Assembly (NCBI GenBank): GCA_020347565.1
Contig: CP070732.1
Location: 657,972 to 721,971 of the forward strand
Source of the DNA: Methanobacteriota archaeon
Lineage (GTDB): Archaea; Thermoplasmatota; Thermoplasmata; UBA10834
Direction: 5' to 3'
DNA: 64,000 nucleotides
Shown here: positions 14,810-23,204 of the stretch, piece by piece
How the letters are laid out: each line of letters begins with the position of its first letter
Numbering within the stretch: position 1 is the first letter of the stretch
Made by a program: the position numbers and the translations under genes
The notes under the pieces: model-generated
What the model was told of the DNA's origin: nothing
Database searches by the model: none
Seen by the model: the letters and a program-made list of their open reading frames with translations, nothing else

Positions 14810-17326
14810 GTGTGCGCTAGTTGTGGAACGAAGAAAGTGTTAACGGACATCAGACCAGGAAGAATCGCATTTGCATCCGCTCTGACGGTTATTTTTGCCA
14901 TTTCAATGGTGCAGCATGTTCCTCAGGCGGCAGATGCTGACGGAACAACGTCGACATTGCGCATAGGCATAGTGCAATCGGTCGACAGCCTGAACCCGTT
15001 CATAGGAGTGAACGACAACGCCTACATCTTCTACGGGCTGGTCTACGACTACCTCATATGCTTGGACGAGGACCTTCAGCCCAAGCCCAACCTCGCCACG
15101 AGCTGGAGCATAGTCGACGACTACGAACCCTATGGCTCAGTGTGGCAGTACAACCTTTCGCACAACGCTTACTGGCACGACGGCGAACCCGTGAACGCGG
15201 ACGACGTCGTCTTCACCTTCGAATACCAGATAGGCGACAAGTGGGTCACCATGTGGGCCTACCAGCCGTACACGCTTCTGGTTGACCACGTGGAGAAGGT
15301 GGATGAGTTCACGATTCGTCTGTTCTTCGCCAAAGAGGGCGAACCAGTGACGTGTTCTTTCGGCGACAGCCTGATGATGCCAATCATCCCCGAGCACATA
15401 TGGCGCGACATACACTACGTCGACGCCGCATTTGGCTACGAGAACCCGTTCCCGATCGGGTCCGGACCGTTCAAGTGCACGGAGCAGACATACGACGAAT
15501 ACCTGCGAGGGGACAGGATGATCCTGTACCCGCACGATCGCTACCACGGCGGTCCAGATTACGGGAATGAAGTACAGTTCGACAGGCTGATACTCGAATC
15601 CTACCTCGAACCTACCGCCCTCCTTGCCGACCTTCAGAGAGGCGCGATCGACCTGGCGCAGTTCGATGCCCCGACCTTCTCGAACCTCCTTACCTGGCTC
15701 GACAGGAACCCCACTGACAAGATCCACACGCACGCCAGCCCCAAGTGTACCGGCTTCTCCGTGGAGCTCGGTGTCTGCATGAACCCGCCCGCCGCGTCGC
15801 CAGAGACGAACCACCTGAGGCTCGACCCGACGGTGCGGATGGCGATGGCGCACTCCACGGACAAGCAGTTCATAGTCGACTACATATACCGCGGCTACGC
15901 CGATATCGGCTCGACGATATGCTCGCCGGTCTATGACTACTGGTACTGGGAGCCCACCGGAGACGAGATCTACGAGTACGACATCGACCTGGCGAACCAG
16001 CTGCTCGACGATGCGGGATACCTGTGGAATGACGCCCACACGATCCGGTATGCGCCCTTTGGCCACCCGTGGAACGTCGAGGCCAACGACAAGGAACTCG
16101 AGTTCGAGATCATAGTCGAGCAGGAGATAATCGAGGACCGCGCGGTCGCCGCGTTCCTCGTGGAAGAGTACGCGAAGATAGGCATCAAGCTCGTGCCGAT
16201 ATACGTCGACCCCGCCCTGTGGGGCACCATCGTGTACGGCGGCGTTTTCGACCTAACGTTGACATACTGGAGCGGCGACCCCGACCCGAACTACATCCTG
16301 TACACCCAGACGACCGAGGCGCTCTCCGGATGGTCGGAGAACTGGTACTCCAACGCCGAGTACGACGAGAACTACAGCGCCTCAGTCCTCGAGACCGACC
16401 CTGAGGAGAGGCTGGTATACGTCGAGAACTGCCAGAGGCACATGTACCGCGACAACGCCTTCATCGTCTACGCATATCCGTACGAGTGCACTGCATGGAG
16501 GACGGACAGGTTCTCCGGCTGGGGCGACTGGGAGGCGCACCCAGGGAGGGCGCTATCCAACTTCTGGACGGCGAACGATCTCTACTTCGACCTCGCCCCG
16601 CTGTCTTCGGACGAGGCGCCGTTCGTAATACTCGACAATGTCGCGGGCCCGGCTGGCACAAGCCTCGAGGTTACCGCGTATGCGGAGGACCCTGAGGGCG
16701 TCGAGATGGAGTACCTGCTTGACTTCGGCGACGGTGCCAACGTGACCGGCACGGTCCCCGACGATGGGGAGATTGCGGTCTCGCACACGTTCTCCGCGCC
16801 GGGTCAATACAACACTAGCCTGACGGTGTCGGATGGCAACACGGGGACCAGACAGGGGTCTACGGCCACAATCATCGGGCCTGGCGGAAACGCTCCACCG
16901 TCGAATCTGAGAATCGCACCTTCTGCAGTCAAGGGCGAGCCCGACGTGGAGATGACTTTCACCATATCTGGCAAGGACTACGAAGGCGACCCCGTCTCCG
17001 CGGACGTGGAGTTCGGAGAGGTCGGATCGCACTCCGCGTCCTTCACTGGAACCTCCACTGGCTTCACGGACCAGGCGACTGAGACCTTCACCGACACAGG
17101 CGACTATCCGATAACCCTCACGGCTAACGACACGCACAACGAGACCGTCGTCACGTTGGTGTTGACCATCGCCGAACCCGAGGAGGGGGACGGCGGACTG
17201 CCGGTGGCGCTCATGCTGGGAATAGCAGCCGTCGTCGTGGTTGCTGTCGCGGCGGTCGTCGTCATTATGTGGCGCAAGAAGGGCCGTCCGAAGAAGGAGG
17301 ATGAGGAAGAGGTGCGTCTGCCGTAG
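14810..17326 (+). CDS. Membrane-anchored peptide-type solute-binding protein (SBP family 5) with PKD domain
   Basis: 838 residues. A signal/anchor segment (about 20-40) precedes a family-5 extracellular solute-binding domain (about 48-590: RIGIVQSVDSLNPFIGVND, AYWHDGEPVNADDVVFTFEY). Then come one clear PKD domain (about 610-690) and a second Ig-like domain (about 700-790). A C-terminal membrane helix rich in Ala/Val ends in a basic tail. The two-anchor layout suits an archaeal cell without periplasm. It should deliver oligopeptides or similar solutes to the permeases that follow. The start taken is the GTG at 14810; GTG 14837 is possible. No ATPase genes follow. Confidence 0.88.
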   Translation: MCASCGTKKVLTDIRPGRIAFASALTVIFAISMVQHVPQAADADGTTSTLRIGIVQSVDSLNPFIGVNDNAYIFYGLVYDYLICLDEDLQPKPNLATSWSIVDDYEPYGSVWQYNLSHNAYWHDGEPVNADDVVFTFEYQIGDKWVTMWAYQPYTLLVDHVEKVDEFTIRLFFAKEGEPVTCSFGDSLMMPIIPEHIWRDIHYVDAAFGYENPFPIGSGPFKCTEQTYDEYLRGDRMILYPHDRYHGGPDYGNEVQFDRLILESYLEPTALLADLQRGAIDLAQFDAPTFSNLLTWLDRNPTDKIHTHASPKCTGFSVELGVCMNPPAASPETNHLRLDPTVRMAMAHSTDKQFIVDYIYRGYADIGSTICSPVYDYWYWEPTGDEIYEYDIDLANQLLDDAGYLWNDAHTIRYAPFGHPWNVEANDKELEFEIIVEQEIIEDRAVAAFLVEEYAKIGIKLVPIYVDPALWGTIVYGGVFDLTLTYWSGDPDPNYILYTQTTEALSGWSENWYSNAEYDENYSASVLETDPEERLVYVENCQRHMYRDNAFIVYAYPYECTAWRTDRFSGWGDWEAHPGRALSNFWTANDLYFDLAPLSSDEAPFVILDNVAGPAGTSLEVTAYAEDPEGVEMEYLLDFGDGANVTGTVPDDGEIAVSHTFSAPGQYNTSLTVSDGNTGTRQGSTATIIGPGGNAPPSNLRIAPSAVKGEPDVEMTFTISGKDYEGDPVSADVEFGEVGSHSASFTGTSTGFTDQATETFTDTGDYPITLTANDTHNETVVTLVLTIAEPEEGDGGLPVALMLGIAAVVVVAVAAVVVIMWRKKGRPKKEDEEEVRLP

Positions 17327-17403
17327 ACCTCGCCGTGAGAAGCCGGCTGAAGGTACTATCGATGCGCGGAGAAGCACAGCAGCGGACTGCAGGGTGAGTG
17401 TGG

Positions 17404-18384
17404 ATGCCATCTAGCTTCCGGACGTATTTCCTGAAGAGGACATTCTACGTCTTCATATCGATAGTGCTCATCCTGAGCTTCAACTTCTTCCTCTTCCGAG
17501 TGATGCCCGGCGACGTCACACACATTATAATTCCAAAGAATCCGACGAACGAGACCGTCGAGCGTCTGACGGAGTACTACGGACTCGATGAGCCGCTCGT
17601 GGTCCAGTACTTGATCTACATGAAGCAGACGTTCACTGGAGATTTCGGTGAAAGCATCAATTATCGCAGAGGTGCCCCCGTCGAGGACGTCCTATCCTCG
17701 CACATCGTGAAGACCGTCGTCCTCGTGGGCGCCGGCACGATCATAGCGATAGGCTTAGGGATGATCTTCGGGCGCGAGGCAGCATGGAGGCGTGGCACGG
17801 CCTTCGACCGCGTCGGCGGGGCATTCTTCCTAGTGTTCTACTGCATACCGACATTCCTGTTCGCCCTGGTGCTAGTCACGCTCTTCGCCCAGTACGTTCC
17901 AGGATGGCCTATCGAAGGCGAGTTCAGCGCGGACTACGATTCGTACGGCATCCTCGGCAAGTTCTGGGATAGAACGATTCACGTCTTACTGCCGCTTCTG
18001 GCTCTGGTAATCGAATCGATCGCGGCGTTCTCCATAATCACCAGGAGCTCGCTTATGGACGTGCTGACGGAAGAATACATGGTCACTGCGGTGGCCAAGG
18101 GCCTGAAGGGCCGACAGATACTGAGGAACCATGCTATGCCCAATGCGATGCTCCCGGTCGTGACGGTCATCGCGATGAACGTCGGCTGGATCCTCAGCGG
18201 GGCCATCATGATCGAGATCATCTTCTCGTATCAGGGCCTGGGCTACCTGATGTGGATGGCGGTGATAGGCTATGACTACCCGCTGATACAGGCGGCGTTC
18301 CTCTTGGAGGCTGTCGCCGTTATAGTCGCGAATTTCATCGCGGACATCACGCTGTTCAAGCTTGACCCGAGGTTGAAAATTTGA
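17404..18384 (+). CDS. ABC importer permease, DppB/OppB type
   Basis: 326 residues and about six membrane segments of the peptide/nickel importer permease family. The cytoplasmic EAA-like loop reads EYMVTAVAKGLKGRQILRNHAM. It forms half of the membrane channel with the next gene product. I use ATG 17404 because GGGTGA at 17392-17397 lies six bases before it; a GTG at 17398 overlaps that site. The gap to the binding-protein gene is 77 bases, and only 11 bases separate its stop from the next start, so the three genes form one operon. Confidence 0.9.
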   Translation: MPSSFRTYFLKRTFYVFISIVLILSFNFFLFRVMPGDVTHIIIPKNPTNETVERLTEYYGLDEPLVVQYLIYMKQTFTGDFGESINYRRGAPVEDVLSSHIVKTVVLVGAGTIIAIGLGMIFGREAAWRRGTAFDRVGGAFFLVFYCIPTFLFALVLVTLFAQYVPGWPIEGEFSADYDSYGILGKFWDRTIHVLLPLLALVIESIAAFSIITRSSLMDVLTEEYMVTAVAKGLKGRQILRNHAMPNAMLPVVTVIAMNVGWILSGAIMIEIIFSYQGLGYLMWMAVIGYDYPLIQAAFLLEAVAVIVANFIADITLFKLDPRLKI

Positions 18385-18395
18385 GGAGGCTCTGA

Positions 18396-20177
18396 ATGAA
18401 CTTGCTTTGCGGGACACGAATGCACTCCGTGTGTCACCAATCGGGGAAGGGCGTGTCAGCAGGGAAGACGCTCACTGTGGCCTTTGTCCTTGCCTTTGCC
18501 GTTGCTGGTTTGGTCACGCTTCCAACAGTGGAACCTACGCAGGAGTGCAGCCCGTCTGGAGTCGCAGACGCGCTCAGAATGACTTCCCTCGCGACCATAG
18601 CTCAGGGCGAGACTCCCAAGGCGGACGCCGGCGGGAACCGGACGGCGTTTGTCGGAGCGATTGTCAGCTTCGACGGCTCGGACTCCACGGATGACTTCGG
18701 GATAGTCAACTACACCTGGACTGTCGAGGACGACGGCGTACACACGCTCTACGGCGCCGTCGTGAACTACACCTTCTGGACGGCCGGCAACTTCACCGTC
18801 TCGCTGAACGTGACCGACGACGACGGCCACTGGGACACCGACGTGATCAATGTCGCCGTCGTACCGGACACAGAGCCTCCCGTCGCACGAGGAGGGAACA
18901 GAATCGTCCTCGTCGGGACCCTGGTCCCCCTCAACGCTACCCTGAGCACAGACAACGCCAGAATCGTCAACTACACATGGGAGTTCGAGTACGACAGGGA
19001 GGACCTCGTGCTCTTCGGTGAGGTCGCGCCGTTCTGGTTCAACAGGAGCGGCACCTACGACATCCTGCTCACCGTCACGGACGCCTCCGGATGGACCAAC
19101 AGCACCACGGTCATCGTACAGGTCAACAAGGAGGCCACATGGCTCTCCGAGAACTGGTTCAGGCTGACTGCCACAGTCATCATCCTAGCCGTGGCGACAT
19201 GGGTGTCCGTTACCAGGTACAGGAAGAACAAGGCGCTGGTTACGAAGACCGATATCGAGAAGCTACACCTCCAGTTGAAGAACTCGAAGAAGGTCTGGTC
19301 GATCTTCAGGGCGAACAGGATCGGCATGACAGGGTTCATCGCGTTATGGATATTCGTCGTCATCGCACTAGCCGCGCCCTGGCTTTCGACCGTTCGGGAC
19401 CCGAACGTCTCGGACAACTTCGAGCCGAATGTCCACGCAGACGAATGGGTGAACCCGTTGCCGCCGTCGATGACGCCATCTCCATATACCGACCAGCTCC
19501 ACCCGCTGGGGACGGACCACAAGGGTGGGGACATTTGGAGCTTGACAATGTACGGAGCGAGGGCTTCCCTGATCGTCGGGCTTGTGGCCGCCGGCATATC
19601 AGCCGTCATGGGCGCGCTGATAGGTCTCGCGGCGGGCTACTTCAGCAGAATGGCCGACGAGGTGCTTATGAGGGCGACGGACTTCTTCCTCGTGCTCCCG
19701 TGGTTCCCGTTGATGATCGTCATGATGGCCATCCTCGGCAGGGATTTCATATGGATCATCGTCGTGATAGGCATAACCAGCTGGCCGTCCACCGCAAGGA
19801 TTGTGAGGGCCCAGGTGCTGACGGTGAAGGAACGCCAGTTCATCGAGAGGGCGAGGGCGATAGGCGCAGGTGACAGCCACATCATAGTGAAGCACATAAT
19901 GCCGAACGTGATGCCGCTGATCTTCGCCAACACGGTGCTTCTCATCTCTCTCGCGATCTTCTCCGAGGCGTTCCTCGATTTCTTCGGGCTCGGCGACCCG
20001 GACGTGATAAGCTGGGGTGCGATGCTCGAGGGCGCGTACCACTTCGGCGCCTTCTACCAGGGCGCATGGTGGTACATCCTGCCACCAGGGCTGTGCATTC
20101 TGGGCATGGTGTTGTCGTTCTCGTTGGTGGGCTACGCGCTGGACGACATCCTGAACCCCAAACTCAGAAGAAGATAG
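18396..20177 (+). CDS. ABC importer permease, DppC/OppC type, with two N-terminal PKD domains
   Basis: 593 residues, about twice the usual DppC length. Residues 23-43 are a signal-anchor helix and 74-155 a first PKD domain (DAGGNRTAFVGAIVSFDGSD, then NFTVSLNVTDDDG). Residues 160-245 form a second PKD-like domain (GTYDILLTVTDASG), and 255-273 a membrane helix. From about 305 on lies a complete DppC permease with the EAA loop FIERARAIGAGDSHIIVKHIMP. The start is well supported: GAGGAGG at 18383-18389 lies six bases upstream and overlaps the preceding stop, so the fusion is not an annotation artefact. The PKD pair would sit outside the cell and could dock the PKD-bearing binding protein. Confidence 0.9.
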   Translation: MNLLCGTRMHSVCHQSGKGVSAGKTLTVAFVLAFAVAGLVTLPTVEPTQECSPSGVADALRMTSLATIAQGETPKADAGGNRTAFVGAIVSFDGSDSTDDFGIVNYTWTVEDDGVHTLYGAVVNYTFWTAGNFTVSLNVTDDDGHWDTDVINVAVVPDTEPPVARGGNRIVLVGTLVPLNATLSTDNARIVNYTWEFEYDREDLVLFGEVAPFWFNRSGTYDILLTVTDASGWTNSTTVIVQVNKEATWLSENWFRLTATVIILAVATWVSVTRYRKNKALVTKTDIEKLHLQLKNSKKVWSIFRANRIGMTGFIALWIFVVIALAAPWLSTVRDPNVSDNFEPNVHADEWVNPLPPSMTPSPYTDQLHPLGTDHKGGDIWSLTMYGARASLIVGLVAAGISAVMGALIGLAAGYFSRMADEVLMRATDFFLVLPWFPLMIVMMAILGRDFIWIIVVIGITSWPSTARIVRAQVLTVKERQFIERARAIGAGDSHIIVKHIMPNVMPLIFANTVLLISLAIFSEAFLDFFGLGDPDVISWGAMLEGAYHFGAFYQGAWWYILPPGLCILGMVLSFSLVGYALDDILNPKLRRR

Positions 20178-20248
20178 ACGTCGCGAACCGCTGGTAAGCG
20201 ATGTGTTCCGCGTGGTCGGCCCCGGGCCAGGCTGTTGCGGCAGCAATG

Positions 20249-21136
20249 TCACTTCTTCGCCGTCTCGAAGGAGCTCTGCCATTTCCTGTAGAACTTCAGG
20301 TAATCCATCGCGAACTTGTCCTCGCCCCAAAAGAGCTTCGAAGCGCTGAGCGCGAAGCCCATCTCGGGGTCGCTCGGGTTGCCTATGAAGCAGCTCATTC
20401 CCTCGCCGGCGCACATCAGCATGAACGCGGCGTTGAGCTTCGGCCTCGCAGGCAGCCCGAAGGAGGCGTTGCTGAGTCCGAGGGTCGTGTTGACGCCGTA
20501 CTTCTCCGTGACGGTCCTTATCGTGTCGAGGGTCGCCATCGCGCCGCTGTCGGAAGTGCCACAGGCCAGCGCGACGCAGTCGATGATGATGTTCTTCCGG
20601 TCCATCCCGGCCTTCTCGGCCTGGTCGATGATCTTTCCAGCTATCTCGACCCTCTTCTCCGATGTTGTGGGTATCCCAGCGTCGTCTATCGTCAACCCCA
20701 CGAGCGCCACGTCGTACCCCGCCGCGAGCGGGATCACGACCTCCATCCGCTTCTCCTCGCCCGTCGTCGAGTTGATGCCAGGGCGGCCCCTGACGGCCTT
20801 CAGCGCCTCCGTGAGCACCGCAGGGTCCGACGTGTCGATCCATATCGGGACGTCCACGGCGTCCTGGACTATCCTGAGCGCCTCAAGCATCGCATGCTTC
20901 TCGTCTATCCCGGGCACGCCGACGTTGATGTCGAGCACGTCCGCGCCGTTCTCGACCTGCTTCCTCGCCTCTCCGTCGAGGACGTCGAACTCCCCGGCTT
21001 TCAGCTTCTCAATCAACGCCTTGCGGTTCGTCGGGTTGATCCTCTCGCCCACTATCACAGGCGTCTTGGTCGCTCCGATTTTGACCGTTCTGGCGGTTCC
21101 CTTCAGCTCGATAACAGGCACATTAGCACGTGGCAT
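20249..21136 (-). CDS. Methyl-tetrahydropterin:corrinoid methyltransferase (MtgA/AcsE-like)
   Basis: 295 residues of the pterin-binding TIM-barrel family (MeTr/AcsE, MtgA). Recognisable segments are VIVGERINPTNRK, the DGEARKQVENGADVLDINVG strand, a VPIWIDTSDP strand and TLGLSNASFGLPARP, which corresponds to the GLSNVSFG pterin-site motif of MeTr. It moves a methyl group between methyl-Co(III) corrinoid and a tetrahydropterin; whether folate or methanopterin cannot be told. In bacterial glycine-betaine demethylation MtgA takes the methyl group from corrinoid protein MtgC, and here the MtgC-like gene is 1.4 kb away. GGAAGGA precedes the ATG. It is divergent from corA. Confidence 0.88.
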   Translation of the reverse strand: MPRANVPVIELKGTARTVKIGATKTPVIVGERINPTNRKALIEKLKAGEFDVLDGEARKQVENGADVLDINVGVPGIDEKHAMLEALRIVQDAVDVPIWIDTSDPAVLTEALKAVRGRPGINSTTGEEKRMEVVIPLAAGYDVALVGLTIDDAGIPTTSEKRVEIAGKIIDQAEKAGMDRKNIIIDCVALACGTSDSGAMATLDTIRTVTEKYGVNTTLGLSNASFGLPARPKLNAAFMLMCAGEGMSCFIGNPSDPEMGFALSASKLFWGEDKFAMDYLKFYRKWQSSFETAKK

Positions 21137-21339
21137 TTCCGTCCTTCCTCAAGCCGGACAATGCCTCGGCGAAGAAAAAGGTTTCGTCCTGGCGCCAGAG
21201 GCACGCCCAAGGCGCTTCGACCGCCGGTCCAGGTCGTTCCCATCGCCGCGACGGAAGGAATCATGACTCAGAACGACGATTCGTCCCTTCGAGATAGCTT
21301 GCTGGAGGCAGTCCTACGAAGCTGAAGCCCACCACGGTC

Positions 21340-22404
21340 ATGAGGTCCGCGTTCCGGCTCCCCAGACACCACTCCAAGAAGACAGGGACCCCGCCAGGGA
21401 CGCTCATATACACGGGTGAGAAGAAGGTCGACAAGGCGAGGATATCGATCATGGAGTACGACTCTTCCGAGTACTCTGAGCGCGTGGTCGAGGACTTCGA
21501 ATCGTGCCTTCCCATCAAGGAGAAGCCGACGGTGACCTGGCTCAACGTCGTCGGCCTGAGCGATATCGGGATGCTCGAGCGGCTCGGGAAGGAGTTCGGG
21601 CTTCACCCCCTCGTCCTGGAGGACATCCTGAACGTCCACCAGAGGCCTAAGCTCGAGGACTTCGGCGATTTCGTTTTCATAGTCCTGAGGATGGCGTGCC
21701 ACGACGGCGAGGCTGGGGAGCTGAGGATGGAGCAGATGAGCATCATACTCACCGAGGACTGCGTCATCACGTTCCAGGAGACGGAAGCCAACGTGTTCGA
21801 TGACATACGCAAGCGGATAAGGGAACCCAAGGGCAAGATGAGGAGGATGGGCGCAGACTACCTGGCATATGCGCTCATCGACGCCATAGTGGACGGCTAC
21901 TTCATCATCCTGGATTACCTGGGCCAGCGTACGGAGGCGCTCGAGATGGAGCTCGTATCGGACCCCGTCCCCGAGACGCTGCACGAGATCTACAGGCTCA
22001 AACGCGACATGATCTTCCTGCGCAGGTCCGTGTGGCCGCTCCGCGAGGCCATCTCCGCGCTGGACAGGGGAGGGAGCAGCCTCATTCGCGAAGGTACGGA
22101 GCTGTACCTGAGGGACCTGTACGACCACACGATCCGGGTCATCGACGCCGTGGAGTCCATCCGCGATGTGGTCACAGGGATGCTCGACGTCTACCTGTCC
22201 AGCGTGAGCAACAAGATGAATGAGGTGATGAAGGTGCTGACGATCATCGCGACGATATTCATACCGCTCAGCTTCCTCGCGGGCGTCTACGGCATGAACT
22301 TCGAGGACATGCCCGAGCTCGGGTGGGCTCACGCCTATCCCGTCCTGCTCGCGGCGATGGCCATCGTCGGCATCGCGATGGTTGTCTACTTCAGAATGAA
22401 GTGA
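21340..22404 (+). CDS. corA: CorA-family divalent metal (Mg2+/Co2+) channel
   Basis: 354 residues. A large cytoplasmic N-terminal domain is followed by a long stalk helix and two C-terminal membrane helices, with the family's pore motif as YGMNF near residue 320 (GVYGMNFEDMPELG). It forms pentameric channels for Mg2+ and sometimes Co2+ or Ni2+. Its position between the MtgA-like and corrinoid-protein genes raises the possibility that it supplies cobalt, but that is inference. The ATG at 21340 starts about 20 residues before clear family similarity; a later start cannot be excluded. Confidence 0.9.
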   Translation: MRSAFRLPRHHSKKTGTPPGTLIYTGEKKVDKARISIMEYDSSEYSERVVEDFESCLPIKEKPTVTWLNVVGLSDIGMLERLGKEFGLHPLVLEDILNVHQRPKLEDFGDFVFIVLRMACHDGEAGELRMEQMSIILTEDCVITFQETEANVFDDIRKRIREPKGKMRRMGADYLAYALIDAIVDGYFIILDYLGQRTEALEMELVSDPVPETLHEIYRLKRDMIFLRRSVWPLREAISALDRGGSSLIREGTELYLRDLYDHTIRVIDAVESIRDVVTGMLDVYLSSVSNKMNEVMKVLTIIATIFIPLSFLAGVYGMNFEDMPELGWAHAYPVLLAAMAIVGIAMVVYFRMK

Positions 22405-22435
22405 TGGCTCTGACGACTCCAGGCCCCCCGGCGGG

Positions 22436-22452
22436 CAGAAACCTTAATTAGG
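22436..22452 (+). promoter_or_regulatory. BRE/TATA promoter of the corrinoid protein-mttB operon
   Basis: GCAGAAACCTTAATTAG sits just after the corA stop: a purine-rich BRE then TATA-like CTTAATTA. It predicts transcription from about 22473 and a leader near 100 bases before ATG 22572. Confidence 0.5.
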
Positions 22453-22571
22453 GAATGGCGTATGCGGTTTCGATTCGGAAGGAATTCCAGAAATGCCGCG
22501 AACAAGGGTCTTTCTTCCGAGCCCAGGTCCCAAGGAACACGGTTCCAGGGAACACAAGGGGGTACACACCA

Positions 22572-23204
22572 ATGGAAGAAATCGTGACACGGCTGAAGAA
22601 CGCTGTGATAAACTACGAGATGGAGACCATCGCCGATCTCGCCAAGGAGGTTGTTGATTCAGGCGTCGATCCGCTGGTCGCCATAGAGGAAGGCTTGGCA
22701 CAAGGCATTAAGACCGTTGGCGAGAAGTTCGGAAAGGGGGAGATCTTCCTGCCCGAACTCGTCATGGGGGCCGAGGCTATGAAGGCTGCCCTGGCCGTGC
22801 TCGAGCCGGCCGTCCCTTCGGGGAAGCACCGTGCGACGCTCGGCAAGGTCCTCATCGGCACCGTTCAGGACGATATCCACGAGATCGGGAAGAACCTCGT
22901 GTCGACGATGCTCTCGTCGAACGGGTTCGAGGTGGTCGACCTCGGAGTGAACGTTCCATCGGAGGACTTCGTCAAGAAGGCCGCTGAGATCAAACCGAAC
23001 ATCTTGGCAATGTCGGCGCTCATGACGACGACGATGCCGAGGATGGGCGAGGTCATCGCTCCTCTGAAGAAGGAAGACCCATCGGTGAAGACGATCGTCG
23101 GAGGCGCCCCCGTGACCGACGTCTACGCGAAGGAAGTCGGCGCGGACGGCTACAGCGGCGATGCGTCCGGGGCAGTGGACTCTGCGAAGAAGCTGGTCGG
23201 GTGA
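22572..23204 (+). CDS. Methyltransferase corrinoid protein (MtgC/MttC-like)
   Basis: 210 residues, the usual length for the family. A four-helix cap domain (about 1-88) precedes a B12-binding Rossmann domain with the cobalt-ligand motif DxHxxG as Asp101-Ile-His103-Glu-Ile-Gly106, then GFEVVDLGVNVP and later IVGGAPV. It carries the methyl group on cobalt between the MttB-type methyltransferases and the MtgA-like enzyme. The frame is open to 22455, but the family N-terminus matches ATG 22572. Its stop overlaps the GTG of the first mttB gene (GTGA), so the two are translationally coupled and probably form a functional pair. Confidence 0.92.
   Translation: MEEIVTRLKNAVINYEMETIADLAKEVVDSGVDPLVAIEEGLAQGIKTVGEKFGKGEIFLPELVMGAEAMKAALAVLEPAVPSGKHRATLGKVLIGTVQDDIHEIGKNLVSTMLSSNGFEVVDLGVNVPSEDFVKKAAEIKPNILAMSALMTTTMPRMGEVIAPLKKEDPSVKTIVGGAPVTDVYAKEVGADGYSGDASGAVDSAKKLVG

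Noticed and set aside
22405-22571. A cobalamin riboswitch in the leader of the corrinoid protein gene
   Set aside because: No B12-box-like motif or expected multi-stem layout could be seen.
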